This document shows positions 53,781 through 63,041 of a stretch of 64,000 nt of DNA, piece by piece. The stretch's first letter is position 1. The number at the start of each line of letters is the position of its first letter. The translations under genes and the position numbers were made by a program. This DNA comes from Winogradskyella sp. (GTDB lineage Bacteria; Bacteroidota; Bacteroidia; Flavobacteriales; Flavobacteriaceae): assembly GCA_002722255.1 (NCBI GenBank), contig PBLD01000007.1:1-64000 (forward strand), read 5' to 3'. A model generated the notes under the pieces. That model was not told the origin of the DNA and did no database searches. It was given only the letters and a program-made list of their open reading frames with translations.

Positions 53781-56246
53781 TTGAAACGCTTACAACTCAC
53801 ACTGCTCCTTGGCTTACTTTTTAGTGCACTTTCTTTTTCACAATCCTCTATAATTAGAGGTGTTATTCTTGACGAAACCAATGAGCCTATTGAAGGTGTA
53901 AATATAAAAGCCTCTTCTGGAGATGGTGCAGCAACTAATCAAAATGGTTTTTATGAGCTTAGAATACCTTCTGATGTTGAAGTAACCATAGAATTCACTC
54001 ATTTAGGTCATAGTAGAATCGTACAAAAGTTTCAATTAAAAAATGGGCAGGAAATAGAGTTTAATCCTGTTATGAAAATTGAAGCAGAACAAATTGCTGA
54101 AGTTGTCATTTCGACCAACACAAGACAAAATGACGATGGTGTTGTAAATATTGATCCAAAAACACTACGAACCATAAAAGGTGCTCAACCTGGTATAGAA
54201 AATATTCTAAAAACCTTGCCTGGAGTTAATATATCAAACGAATTAAGCACACAATATTCTGTAAGAGGTGGAAATTTTGATGAAAACCTTGTTTATGTTA
54301 ACGAAATTGAAGTTTACAGACCGTTCTTAATACGCTCCGGAAACCAAGAAGGACTTAGTTTTGTAAATACAGATCTAGTGTCTAATGTCGATTTTTCTGC
54401 TGGTGGTTTTCAAGCTAAATATGGGGATAAGTTATCATCTGTACTCGATATTACGTATCGCAATCCAGTAGCTTTTGGAATGCGAGCAGATTTAAGCCTA
54501 CTAGGTGGTAGTGTTGCTGCTGAAGCCGTATCTAAAGATGGTAAATTCTCAGGCATTGCTGGTGTTCGTTACAGAGATAACAGTTTAATTCTCAACAGTC
54601 TTGAGACCGAAGGTAATGTAGAGCCTGTTTTTGCAGATGCTCAGACTTATTTAACCTATCGTTTTTCTGACAAGTTTCATTTAAATTTTCTTGGAAACAT
54701 TTCTCTTAATCAATATAATTTTCAACCAGAAAACAGACAAACCAATTTCGGTACACTACAAGAGCCTGTTGCTTTACTAGTCTTTTATGACGGTAATGAA
54801 GAAGACCAATACCAAACTTATTTTGGTGCTTTAAAGGCCAATTATTTTGTAAACGACAACCTTACATTAAAATTTATTGGTTCTGCGTATCATACACTAG
54901 AGCAAGAGTACTTCGATATTTTTGCGCAATACCGACTTGGTGAAGTTAACACCAATATTGGAGATGAAAATTTAGGTGAAGTAGAATTTAGCGAAGGTAT
55001 TGGGTCACAGTTAACGCACGCTCGTAATGACTTGGATGCCTTTATTGTCAATGCAGAGCACAGAGGAGACTATAAAATTGATGAAGAATCTACTGTAGAA
55101 TGGTCTGTAAAATACACACACGAAGATATTAGAGACCGTTTGGTAGAATACGAAATTATTGATTCTGCAGGCTTCTCTATTCGTCCTCCAAATTTTAGTA
55201 TTCCAAACCTTCAGCCTTATCAGCCTTACGAAGGTCCATTAACTGCTTTTGAAGATATTAGAGCACTAAACAGAGTAAAAATAGACAGAGTGCAAGCCTT
55301 TGCTCAATATAGCAAACGTACAGAATGGGGAAATAACGAAGTGTTTTACAATGCTGGTGTAAGATTACACAACTGGACTGTTGGCGGAGAAAACCTTGAG
55401 AGCAATACACAAACTGTTGTTAGTCCTAGAGCTCAATTTGCTATAAAACCAGATTGGGATAAGGATATGCTTTTTAGAGTTGCAGGCGGACTGTACTATC
55501 AACCTCCTTTTTATCGAGAATTAAGAGATTCTTCTGGAGTTGTACAACCAAATGTAAAGGCTCAAAAATCATTTCATGTTGTTTTGGGTAATGAGTATAG
55601 CTTCAAAATTTGGGACAGACCATTTAAGCTCGTTACCGAAGCATATTACAAAGGTTTATCTAACGTTAACACATACACATTAGAAAACGTAAGGATTAGG
55701 TATAGTGCAGATAATAATGCCAAAGCTTATGCCTACGGATTAGATATGAGATTGAATGGTGAGTTTGTTCCTGGTACCGAATCGTGGTTTAGTTTTGGGT
55801 ATTTAAAAACAGAAGAAAATATTGATAATCGAGGCTATATAGCAAGACCTACAGATCAACGATTAAAGTTTGGTGCTTTATTTCAGGATTATGTACCTAA
55901 CATGCCAGATTTAAAGATGTATCTTAATTTAGTTTACAACACAGGTGTTCCTGGTGGCTCACCAAGCTATGCAGATCCTTACGATTTTCAGGTGAGACTT
56001 AGAGATTATAGACGCGCTGACTTAGGTATTTCTTTAGAACTTGTAAATCCTACAAAAACTTACAATGCAAGGTGGAAAAAGAAGTTTAGAGAGCTCTCTC
56101 TTGGTTTTGAGATTTATAACATGTTTAACAATCAAAACTCTATAACCAATACCTGGGTTAGAGATGTATATACTAAACGTCAATTTGCAATCCCTAACTA
56201 TTTAACTCCTCGTGTATTTAATCTGAGATTGTCGGCTAAATTTTGA
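53781..56246 (+). CDS. TonB-dependent outer membrane receptor
   Basis: An 821-residue outer membrane receptor. Signal peptide (LLGLLFSALSFSQ), a carboxypeptidase-D-like beta-sandwich at ~22-105 (IIRGVILDETNEPIEGVNI), a plug domain (ILKTLPGVNISNELSTQYSV, RGGNFDENLVYVNEIEVYR), and a beta-barrel ending VFNLRLSAKF. It moves a nutrient or signal across the outer membrane with TonB. Translation starts at a TTG (53781); no ATG lies near the signal peptide. No SusD gene is present, so it is not part of a glycan-uptake pair. Substrate unknown. Confidence 0.93.
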   Translation: MKRLQLTLLLGLLFSALSFSQSSIIRGVILDETNEPIEGVNIKASSGDGAATNQNGFYELRIPSDVEVTIEFTHLGHSRIVQKFQLKNGQEIEFNPVMKIEAEQIAEVVISTNTRQNDDGVVNIDPKTLRTIKGAQPGIENILKTLPGVNISNELSTQYSVRGGNFDENLVYVNEIEVYRPFLIRSGNQEGLSFVNTDLVSNVDFSAGGFQAKYGDKLSSVLDITYRNPVAFGMRADLSLLGGSVAAEAVSKDGKFSGIAGVRYRDNSLILNSLETEGNVEPVFADAQTYLTYRFSDKFHLNFLGNISLNQYNFQPENRQTNFGTLQEPVALLVFYDGNEEDQYQTYFGALKANYFVNDNLTLKFIGSAYHTLEQEYFDIFAQYRLGEVNTNIGDENLGEVEFSEGIGSQLTHARNDLDAFIVNAEHRGDYKIDEESTVEWSVKYTHEDIRDRLVEYEIIDSAGFSIRPPNFSIPNLQPYQPYEGPLTAFEDIRALNRVKIDRVQAFAQYSKRTEWGNNEVFYNAGVRLHNWTVGGENLESNTQTVVSPRAQFAIKPDWDKDMLFRVAGGLYYQPPFYRELRDSSGVVQPNVKAQKSFHVVLGNEYSFKIWDRPFKLVTEAYYKGLSNVNTYTLENVRIRYSADNNAKAYAYGLDMRLNGEFVPGTESWFSFGYLKTEENIDNRGYIARPTDQRLKFGALFQDYVPNMPDLKMYLNLVYNTGVPGGSPSYADPYDFQVRLRDYRRADLGISLELVNPTKTYNARWKKKFRELSLGFEIYNMFNNQNSITNTWVRDVYTKRQFAIPNYLTPRVFNLRLSAKF

Positions 56247-56273
56247 TATTTTTTCAATCGAAAAACTTATCAA

Positions 56274-57419
56274 TTAAGCATTAACAATATCTTGTAGAAC
56301 ATTAACTACATAGTCTATTTCTTCTTTTGTTGTAAAGACGCTAAAGGAAAATCTTACCGAAGGATGCTTCAATTTTTCCTCATCCAGAATTTCTGTGAGC
56401 ACATGAGATTGTTGACTACTACCACTTTGGCAAGCACTGCCTCTTGAACAAGCAATGCCTTTAAGATCGAGTTGAAATTGAAGCATAGGCGCTTTAGATG
56501 GATCTAATGGCAAGCAAATATTAACCAAAGTATAGGTGCTTTTTGAATTATCTTCACTCGCTCCATTAAAACCTACTGTTGGTAAAATCTTTTTTACTTG
56601 ATCTATAAAATATGCTTTTATTGAAGATATTTTTTCACGCTCTACTTCAATATTTGCGTAGGCTATTTTTAACGCTTCATCCATACCAACTATATTATGG
56701 ATAGCTTCTGTACCTGCTCTATGACCTCTCTCCTGCTCACCACCAAAAATCAGAGGTTTTAATCCAGATTCTTTTCTAACAAAACAGAATCCTACACCTT
56801 TAGGTCCATGAAATTTATGTGCACTTGCTGCAAAAAAGTCTATTGGTATTTGTTGTAAATCTAGCTTAAAATGGCCAACAGATTGCACACAGTCTGAATG
56901 AAACAAAGCATTATTTTCTTTACACAACTTAGCCACATGTTCAATTTCTAAGATATTTCCTATTTCATTATTTACATGCATTAGGCTTACGATGGCTTTT
57001 TCTGAATCCTTTAATAAGCGCTCTAAATGTGTATAATTTACAGTTCCTAGTTCATCAAACTCAACAAAGCTAAGCTTCACATTGTACTCTTTTTGTAATT
57101 GCTCTACTGTATGCAGAACTGCATGATGTTCTATTTTTGAAGTAATGATTTCGGTAACACCCAAATCTCTAACAGCACTTCGCAGAGCCAAGTTATCTGC
57201 TTCGGTACCACCTGAAGTAAATACAATCTCAGAAGCCGAAACATTAAAATACCCAGCAATGTTTTTACGACATTGCTCTAATAATGCTTTAGATGAACGT
57301 CCAAAACTATGCGTAGAAGAGGCATTACCATAACTATTGGTAAGCACTTCTGTCATACGGTTTATGACTTCTGGTCGTAAGGCTGTTGTAGCCGCATTAT
57401 CTAAATATACTTGCTTCAT
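56274..57419 (-). CDS. cysteine desulfurase
   Basis: About 381 residues of class V aminotransferase fold. PLP Lys is in ASAHKFHGPKGVGF; the catalytic Cys loop is GIACSRGSACQSGSS, in a NifS/IscS-like context. It starts VYLDNAATTALRPEV. The enzyme removes sulfur from cysteine for Fe-S clusters and thiolation. The ATG at 57419 is preferred to one six codons upstream. A -7-like TATTTTTG (57424-57431) sits only 4 bases before this ATG, so a near-leaderless transcript is possible. Confidence 0.93.
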   Translation of the reverse strand: MKQVYLDNAATTALRPEVINRMTEVLTNSYGNASSTHSFGRSSKALLEQCRKNIAGYFNVSASEIVFTSGGTEADNLALRSAVRDLGVTEIITSKIEHHAVLHTVEQLQKEYNVKLSFVEFDELGTVNYTHLERLLKDSEKAIVSLMHVNNEIGNILEIEHVAKLCKENNALFHSDCVQSVGHFKLDLQQIPIDFFAASAHKFHGPKGVGFCFVRKESGLKPLIFGGEQERGHRAGTEAIHNIVGMDEALKIAYANIEVEREKISSIKAYFIDQVKKILPTVGFNGASEDNSKSTYTLVNICLPLDPSKAPMLQFQLDLKGIACSRGSACQSGSSQQSHVLTEILDEEKLKHPSVRFSFSVFTTKEEIDYVVNVLQDIVNA

Positions 57420-57482
57420 GGTGCAAAAATATCGCAAATAAAATTATTTAGATAATGCAACGTTATAATTTTACAAATCCAT

Positions 57483-57490
57483 TATTTTTG
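57483..57490 (+). promoter_or_regulatory. -7 element for the lipoprotein gene at 57507
   Basis: TATTTTTG matches TAnnTTTG; the -33 element is unclear. Start near 57497, ten bases before the ATG. Confidence 0.4.
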
Positions 57491-57506
57491 TTCAAAATGT
57501 AAGTTT

Positions 57507-58442
57507 ATGACGCGTTTCTTTTATATAGTTTTTGCCCTTCTACTTTTAACTGCCTGTGACGATGGAGATATTTTTACTGTAGACCTTGTATTTGACAAGG
57601 AACTAGATATATGTACCAATAACACAGAGTCTTTTCAAATCTACGATACTAGAGAAGATCCTAGTGAATCGCTATCTTTAATAATACCTCGTAGTAGCGG
57701 TGAAGAATATCCGTTTACAGAGCCTACACCTATTGATGAACCGATACCTTTTACTATTAACGGATCATCTATTCGATTTTTATATAGAACCTATAACAGA
57801 ACTCTAACTACTGATGAGTTATGTGATGCTATACCAGCATCTGATTTAACAATTACCAATGATTATGAGGCTCCCTCTGGAACTGCTTTTGCAACAGTAA
57901 CTATTGAGGATGATGATAACGATGGTATCCCTTCAGATTTAGAGGGCAGAGGTGAGATGGATGAAAATGGTGATTTTCCAAATGCTCAAGATTGGGATTT
58001 AGATGGCACTCCGGATTATTTAGACCAAGATGATGATAACGACAATGTACCAACTATAAACGAGATAAATACTGACGATATTGATGGTGATGGAGATCCA
58101 ACTAACAACTTAGATACAGATGGAGATGGTAATCCTGATTATTTAGATGAAGATGACGATGGTGATGGTGTAAATACTATTTTAGAAGATGAAGACCAAG
58201 ATATGAACCCTCGAAACGACCTTAATGTTGGTCCTGATGGTGTTACAATAATACCTCATTATTTGAACACACTAGAAACGACAGACCATGGTAATCCTGG
58301 CTTAACAGATACTAATATTTACACAAGAACAGTAACTATAAATTTCTTAATTATAGACTTTAATCTTGAAATATTGTCTTCTGATGCTATAGATTTTGGC
58401 ACTTTAACCTACTCGTTTAATTTGCCAGACGATGAAGACTAA
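57507..58442 (+). CDS. lipoprotein with calcium-binding type Asp repeats
   Basis: A 311-residue protein with lipobox LLTAC (Cys17) and DDGD after it, as in surface lipoproteins. The middle (~140-240) contains repeated acidic loops of the EF-hand/thrombospondin type 3 kind: DDDNDGIPSDLEG, DWDLDGTPDYLD, DIDGDGDP, DTDGDGNPDYLDEDDDGDGV. The flanks are beta-rich. Calcium binding is likely; ligand or partner is unknown. The stop codon shares bases with that of the convergent Smr gene (CTAA at 58439-58442). Confidence 0.85.
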   Translation: MTRFFYIVFALLLLTACDDGDIFTVDLVFDKELDICTNNTESFQIYDTREDPSESLSLIIPRSSGEEYPFTEPTPIDEPIPFTINGSSIRFLYRTYNRTLTTDELCDAIPASDLTITNDYEAPSGTAFATVTIEDDDNDGIPSDLEGRGEMDENGDFPNAQDWDLDGTPDYLDQDDDNDNVPTINEINTDDIDGDGDPTNNLDTDGDGNPDYLDEDDDGDGVNTILEDEDQDMNPRNDLNVGPDGVTIIPHYLNTLETTDHGNPGLTDTNIYTRTVTINFLIIDFNLEILSSDAIDFGTLTYSFNLPDDED

Positions 58443-58990
58443 GGTTCTATATTCTGAAAAATTCTGACTTCTGTAGCACCTATACCATAGGTTTTATAGT
58501 CTGCATCATAAAACTGAATATTGTTGTAGCGCCCTAAAAGTGTTTCTAGCTCTTGTCTCAGTACTCCTTCTCCAACTCCATGGATAAAAACCATTTTAGG
58601 GATACGCTTACGAATAGCAAATTCTAGTTGTCTTCTGGCTGTGTCTAACTGCAAGTTCATCATATCAAAATTAGTCATGCCTTTTGTAGAATCTGTAAGT
58701 TGATGTATGTGTAGATCGACTTCAAATTTAGGTGCATGACGCTCCTTTGGCTTAATTGAGGGTGATATTTTACGCTTAGGAATTTCCTTTTCTCTTTTTA
58801 CCGATTCAATATCAGCATCATATATAGCATTATCTAATTTTTGATTAGATGACACTACCATTAATTCGTTTTTTTCAAAGTGAAACTCAAAACCATTAGT
58901 ATCTTCAATCGTTATGGTAGTCCCAGAAACTTTAGTAACAGCACCTCTTATTGCATCATCAATAGTTTCAACAATATCACCTTTTTTCAT
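58439..58990 (-). CDS. Smr domain-containing protein
   Basis: A 183-residue protein: an N-terminal KOW/Tudor-like beta domain (GDIVETIDDAIRGAVTKVSG), a basic linker, and a C-terminal Smr domain with FEVDLHIHQLT and VFIHGVGEGVLRQELE. Smr domains cut or bind branched nucleic acids or RNA. It does not include a MutS ATPase part. It overlaps the small membrane protein gene at 58977 by 14 bases. The nuclease residues (DLHIH, HGVGEG) are intact. Confidence 0.9.
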   Translation of the reverse strand: MKKGDIVETIDDAIRGAVTKVSGTTITIEDTNGFEFHFEKNELMVVSSNQKLDNAIYDADIESVKREKEIPKRKISPSIKPKERHAPKFEVDLHIHQLTDSTKGMTNFDMMNLQLDTARRQLEFAIRKRIPKMVFIHGVGEGVLRQELETLLGRYNNIQFYDADYKTYGIGATEVRIFQNIEP

Positions 58991-59204
58991 CGTCCTCTAT
59001 TGGTTCTGATTTTACAAAAGAATCTTCCTCCTGGTTTTCAAACTTGCTCGGTATATTTCTTGATGTTCTGTAGATTCCAAGCATTAAGCATACAATACCT
59101 GCTATTAACAAATAGGTATTTTGATTTCCTCCTGCTTGAGCATAGACTGCTATAACTCCACCTCCAATGATAAAAATAAGATTGATTAGCCTAGAAATAT
59201 TCAT
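58977..59204 (-). CDS. small two-helix membrane protein
   Basis: A 75-residue protein with two membrane helices (INLIFIIGGGVIAVYA and LLIAGIVCLMLGIYRTS) and an acidic cytosolic tail (FVKSEPIEDDEKR). It lies directly upstream of the Smr gene and overlaps it by 14 bases, so the two are probably translated together. No family name recognised. Confidence 0.75.
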   Translation of the reverse strand: MNISRLINLIFIIGGGVIAVYAQAGGNQNTYLLIAGIVCLMLGIYRTSRNIPSKFENQEEDSFVKSEPIEDDEKR

Positions 59205-59225
59205 ATTTTACGAAATAATTATATA

Positions 59226-59233
59226 CAAAAGTA
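59226..59233 (-). promoter_or_regulatory. -7 element for the small membrane protein / Smr operon
   Basis: Minus strand TACTTTTG, a full TAnnTTTG match, 21 bases before the ATG at 59204. No clear -33 box. Confidence 0.4.
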
Positions 59234-59293
59234 AGGCAAACAATAGTTATTTTTATATTATCTGGTATAAATGTAAATGGTTAATTTAGCTTT

Positions 59294-59593
59294 ATGTTTC
59301 CACTTATAAAAAGTCTAGAAGATTACATGCTACCTTGTGTTATAAAAGAACACTATGGTTTTGACTGTATTGGTTGCGGTTTACAACGTTCAGCATTATT
59401 TTTTATAAAAGGTCAGTTCATGGATGCATTTTTAATGTATCCTGCACTTTATCCTATGCTACTGTTTTTTGTTTTTCTTATTTTTGATATGTTCAAAAAA
59501 ATAGAGAATAGTGAAAAAATGAAGCTAGGCTTAGCAAGTTTAATACTCATCGCTGCGGTTACTAACTATATTTTAAAACTATTTTTTAACTAA
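59294..59593 (+). CDS. DUF2752 membrane protein
   Basis: A 99-residue protein with the family motif CIGCGLQRSALFFIKGQF, a conserved Cys-x2-Cys-Gly-x2-Arg block, and two membrane helices (LYPMLLFFVFLIFDMF and LASLILIAAVTNYIL). Function of DUF2752 is unknown. It lies 12 bases upstream of another small membrane protein gene. Confidence 0.88.
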   Translation: MFPLIKSLEDYMLPCVIKEHYGFDCIGCGLQRSALFFIKGQFMDAFLMYPALYPMLLFFVFLIFDMFKKIENSEKMKLGLASLILIAAVTNYILKLFFN

Positions 59594-59605
59594 TTAATTT
59601 AATTC

Positions 59606-59968
59606 ATGCAAAAACTCAACACAACATTAGTTTATATTTTATCTGTAGTAGGAATAGTATGTTGTTGCATCTATGGTTTGGGTACAATTTCGGCAATTGT
59701 GGCTATTATAATTGCTACTCAAGAACTTAAAAAATATAATGCCAACCCAGAAGAATACAGTAATGGCGTTGCGATGAAAAATGCCAGAATATTTGGTATT
59801 GTATCACTTTTTATCTCTTTTATTGGACTTGGCTTTACTATATGGGTTTTACTTAATCCATGTGAATTCTTTGATTGGTATATAGGGCTATTTGAAAACA
59901 ACCCTAACATTCCTAAAGAAAGTCTTGAGCAAATCTATGAAGCGGCAGAAAGAGCTGGTTGTAGATAA
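59606..59968 (+). CDS. CCC-motif membrane protein
   Basis: A 120-residue membrane protein with a triple Cys in the first helix (VVGIVCCCIYGLGTISAIVA) and a second helix (IFGIVSLFISFIGLGFTIWV). The central loop and C-terminal tail are soluble. The family is common in Flavobacteriia and has no known function. It is cotranscribed with the DUF2752 gene. A bidirectional terminator follows. Confidence 0.85.
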   Translation: MQKLNTTLVYILSVVGIVCCCIYGLGTISAIVAIIIATQELKKYNANPEEYSNGVAMKNARIFGIVSLFISFIGLGFTIWVLLNPCEFFDWYIGLFENNPNIPKESLEQIYEAAERAGCR

Positions 59969-59980
59969 AAAACAAAAGCT

Positions 59981-60014
59981 AAAAAAACCACGATATTAAA
60001 TCGTGGTTTTTTTT
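59981..60014. terminator. bidirectional terminator between CCC-motif gene and rocD
   Basis: AAAAAAACCACGAT pairs with ATCGTGGTTTTTTTT around loop ATTAA. It serves both convergent genes. Confidence 0.92.
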
Positions 60015-60028
60015 AATCACTATAATTA

Positions 60029-61306
60029 TTATTCAAACTCTTGAAGCGTTTTTGTAATTATTGCTACACATTCTAATAATTGATCTTCAGTCATTACTAA
60101 AGGTGGTGCAAATCTTATAATGTTACCATGTGTTGGTTTTGCTAATAAACCGTTGTCTCTGAGTTTTAAACAAATATTCCAAGCTGTATCGCTATCTTCA
60201 TCATCATTAATAACAATAGCGTTCAACAAACCTCTACCTCTAACTGAATTTACAATAGTACTTTCCTTAATGTACTTATTCATTTCTTCTCTAAAAATCT
60301 TCCCTAACAAATCTGCATTTTCAGCCAAATTTTCTTCTTTTACAACCTCAAGAGCTGCAATAGCAACTGCTGCCGCAATTGGATTACCACCAAAAGTACT
60401 TCCATGATTTCCAGGCTGAATAACATTCATAATTTCATTATTTGCCATTACTGCAGACACTGGATACAAGCCACCACTTAAAGCTTTTCCAAGAACCAAA
60501 ATATCTGGTTTTACATCTGGTGTACCAGAACAATCTTTCTTTTCACAAGTACAATTACCGCAAGTTGCAAGTAATCTACCTGTACGTGCTATTCCTGTTT
60601 GCACTTCATCTGCTATAAAAAGAACATTATATTTTTCACAAAGTGCTTTTGCTTCTTTTAAGTAGTTTTCACTTGGCACGTATACACCAGCTTCACCTTG
60701 TATTGGCTCTACCAAGAAACCTGCTACATTAGGATTGCTGCTAAGCACATCTTCTAATGCTTTTAAATTATCGTACTCAATCTTAATAAAACCATCTGTG
60801 TAAGGTCCAAAGTTTTTACGAGCTACTGGATCATTAGAAAATGATATAATAGTAGTTGTTCTTCCGTGGAAGTTATTTTTACAAACAACAATTTCTGCTT
60901 TGTTTAAGTCTATTCCTTTTACTTCATAAGCCCATTTTCTACAAAGCTTTAAAGCTGTTTCTACAGCTTCTGCTCCAGAATTCATCGGCAACATTTTATC
61001 GAACTTAAAATACTCTGTTGCATATTTTTCATAACGACCTAGCATATCGTTATAAAACGCTCGGGAAGTTAACGTTAATCGTTGTGCTTGTTCTGTCATG
61101 GCATTTACAATCTTTGGATGACAATGCCCTTGATTTAATGAGGAATAAGCCGATAAAAAGTCGTAATACTTTTTACCCTCTACATCCCAAACGAAAACTC
61201 CTTCTCCTTTACTAAGTACTACTGGTAAGGGATGATAATTTTGTGCACCATACTTATTTTCTAGTGCCATCGCTTCTTGCGACGAAATGTGGTCTAAAAC
61301 AGCCAT
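60029..61306 (-). CDS. rocD: ornithine--oxo-acid aminotransferase
   Basis: A 425-residue class III PLP aminotransferase that converts ornithine to glutamate semialdehyde. It reads [20 protein letters not shown] at the N-terminus; PLP Lys lies in [35 protein letters not shown] and [13 protein letters not shown] follow. Between ARTGRLLAT and [10 protein letters not shown] is an insertion with four Cys ([11 protein letters not shown]), not found in standard forms of the enzyme that I know. The 280-base gap upstream shows no gene but contains hairpins. Confidence 0.94.
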   Translation of the reverse strand: MAVLDHISSQEAMALENKYGAQNYHPLPVVLSKGEGVFVWDVEGKKYYDFLSAYSSLNQGHCHPKIVNAMTEQAQRLTLTSRAFYNDMLGRYEKYATEYFKFDKMLPMNSGAEAVETALKLCRKWAYEVKGIDLNKAEIVVCKNNFHGRTTTIISFSNDPVARKNFGPYTDGFIKIEYDNLKALEDVLSSNPNVAGFLVEPIQGEAGVYVPSENYLKEAKALCEKYNVLFIADEVQTGIARTGRLLATCGNCTCEKKDCSGTPDVKPDILVLGKALSGGLYPVSAVMANNEIMNVIQPGNHGSTFGGNPIAAAVAIAALEVVKEENLAENADLLGKIFREEMNKYIKESTIVNSVRGRGLLNAIVINDDEDSDTAWNICLKLRDNGLLAKPTHGNIIRFAPPLVMTEDQLLECVAIITKTLQEFE

Positions 61307-61319
61307 TTTAAAAAATCTT

Positions 61320-61535
61320 TAAAAAATTAAACGTAATACCAAGCCAAGATTTAATAATTACAAATCTCGCTTAGCGATTTCCTACTCTACCTTTATTCTT
61401 TCAAAGACTTACGCATCCACGTGTAGAAGTTATGGTGAAGTCTCGAAAAAGCAGCGTGGGAGAGAAATCATCCCTAGATGTGTGCAAATTAATAAATATT
61501 TGTGAAATTTCTATCTCAAAGTTGATATCAAATTC
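61320..61535. other. gene-free stretch with several inverted repeats
   Basis: Between rocD and rlmD. Self-complementary segments: AAATCTCGC/GCGATTT (61362-61380) and AGACTT (61405-61410) with AAGTCT (61438-61443). Local GC is higher than in other gaps here. It could be the rocD leader, a small RNA or remnant sequence; I match it to no known RNA. Confidence 0.35.
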
Positions 61536-61568
61536 TTTGAAGCTATTACTAAAATGCAACTATATTTG
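61536..61568 (+). promoter_or_regulatory. Bacteroidetes-type promoter for rlmD
   Basis: TTTG (61536-61539), 21-base spacer, TATATTTG (61561-61568). Start near 61575, 12 bases before the ATG. Confidence 0.75.
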
Positions 61569-61586
61569 CAGACTAATTCACAATAA

Positions 61587-63038
61587 ATGCCAAGACGAGA
61601 ACGAAACAAGTTTGTTAAACGCGGAGAGACTATTGAAATCTTAATTGAAGATTATGCCTTTGGTGGTAAAGGCATTGGCCGTATAAGAAATGAACATGGC
61701 GAATTTGTAGTTTTTGTTCCCAATACATTACCAGGACAATTGGTAAAGGCTCAGGTCAAAAAATCGAGTAAAAAATATGCTGAATGTAAACTACTTGATG
61801 TTTTAAAACCTTCGGAGAATGAAGTAGAAATGCCTTACCAAGATATTCCTGGCGCGCCTTATATTCAGTTGCCAATTAATAAACAGCACGACTACAAAAA
61901 GCAAAGTACCTTAGAGCTTTTTAAGCGTATTGGTAAAGTGAAAGATATTGAAACCAAATTTGATGAATTTGTAAGTTCCCCAAACACGTTTCATTATCGC
62001 AATAAAATGGAATATGGTTTTTCTGCTATTGGATACGATCGTGAAGCCAAAACAGATGTAGACGAGTTTACTTTAGGCTTTAAACGTCGTGGTCTTTGGT
62101 GGTGTGGCGATAACCTAAATAGTGATTCGGGCTTATTTGATACAGAGCTAGAAAACCACCTTAAAACTATAAGAGTTTATTGTGAAAATACAGGATTAGA
62201 ACCGTGGCATGCTCCAAAAAAGGAAGGTTTCTTTCGCTATTTTGTGGTTAGAAAATCTTACAAAACCAATCAACTACTTTTCAATTTAGTAACCTCATCT
62301 TATAATTTAGATAAGTTTGATTTAGATGCATTTGCTAAGTATTTAGTTGAATTATTTGGAGATAGAGTTGCTGGATTATTACACACCATTAATGATGAAA
62401 TTGGAGATAGAACTATTGCTACTACAGGAAGCATCCGTTTAATCTACGGTGAAGATAAAATCGTTGAAGAACTATTAGGTCTTAATTTTGAAATTAGCAT
62501 GAAAAGCTTCTTTCAAACCAATCCAAAATGTGCCGAAAAATTATATTCTAAAGTAGTGGACTACGCTTTAGAAAACAAAGATGCTATAGACAACACAATT
62601 GTTCTCGATTTATTTTGCGGTACCGGAACTATTGGACAAATTGTTGCGAGCAAATCTAATAACGCAAAAATTGTTGGTGTGGATATTGTGGCTTCAGCAA
62701 TTGAGGATGCAAAAGAAAATGCCAAACGAAACCATATAGAAGGTTTAGAATTTTATGCTGCAGATGTAGGTAAGTTCTTAACAGAGCATCCAGAATTCAA
62801 AACTAAAATTAGAACTATTATTTTAGACCCAGCAAGAGCTGGTATTGCGCCAAAAACCTTAAAAAAAATAATAAACCTAGATGCAGAACGTTTGGTTTAT
62901 GTATCTTGTAACCCAGCCACACAAGCCAGAGATACAGAGCAATTAATGCAAGCTGGCTATGAGATAAAAAAGCTAAGTCTTGTGGATCAATTTCCACATA
63001 CAGCGCATATTGAAACTGTGGTTTTGTTTGAAAAATAA
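61587..63038 (+). CDS. rlmD: 23S rRNA (uracil-C5)-methyltransferase, RlmD/RumA type
   Basis: A 483-residue class I methyltransferase that puts a methyl on C5 of a 23S rRNA uridine. An N-terminal TRAM domain (IEILIEDYAFGGKGIGRI) precedes the AdoMet domain with VLDLFCGTGTIGQIV, the Asp motif LDPARAGIAPK and the catalytic Cys in VYVSCNPATQARD. The Fe-S Cys cluster of E. coli RlmD is not evident. It heads an operon with two small exported proteins. Confidence 0.93.
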   Translation: MPRRERNKFVKRGETIEILIEDYAFGGKGIGRIRNEHGEFVVFVPNTLPGQLVKAQVKKSSKKYAECKLLDVLKPSENEVEMPYQDIPGAPYIQLPINKQHDYKKQSTLELFKRIGKVKDIETKFDEFVSSPNTFHYRNKMEYGFSAIGYDREAKTDVDEFTLGFKRRGLWWCGDNLNSDSGLFDTELENHLKTIRVYCENTGLEPWHAPKKEGFFRYFVVRKSYKTNQLLFNLVTSSYNLDKFDLDAFAKYLVELFGDRVAGLLHTINDEIGDRTIATTGSIRLIYGEDKIVEELLGLNFEISMKSFFQTNPKCAEKLYSKVVDYALENKDAIDNTIVLDLFCGTGTIGQIVASKSNNAKIVGVDIVASAIEDAKENAKRNHIEGLEFYAADVGKFLTEHPEFKTKIRTIILDPARAGIAPKTLKKIINLDAERLVYVSCNPATQARDTEQLMQAGYEIKKLSLVDQFPHTAHIETVVLFEK

Positions 63039-63041
63039 TTG

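Noticed and set aside
53781-56246. SusC-type glycan receptor
   Set aside because: No SusD gene, no glycan-degrading enzymes beside it, and length below usual SusC proteins.
58439-58990. MutS2 mismatch protein
   Set aside because: Only the Smr domain is present; no MutS ATPase or clamp region exists.
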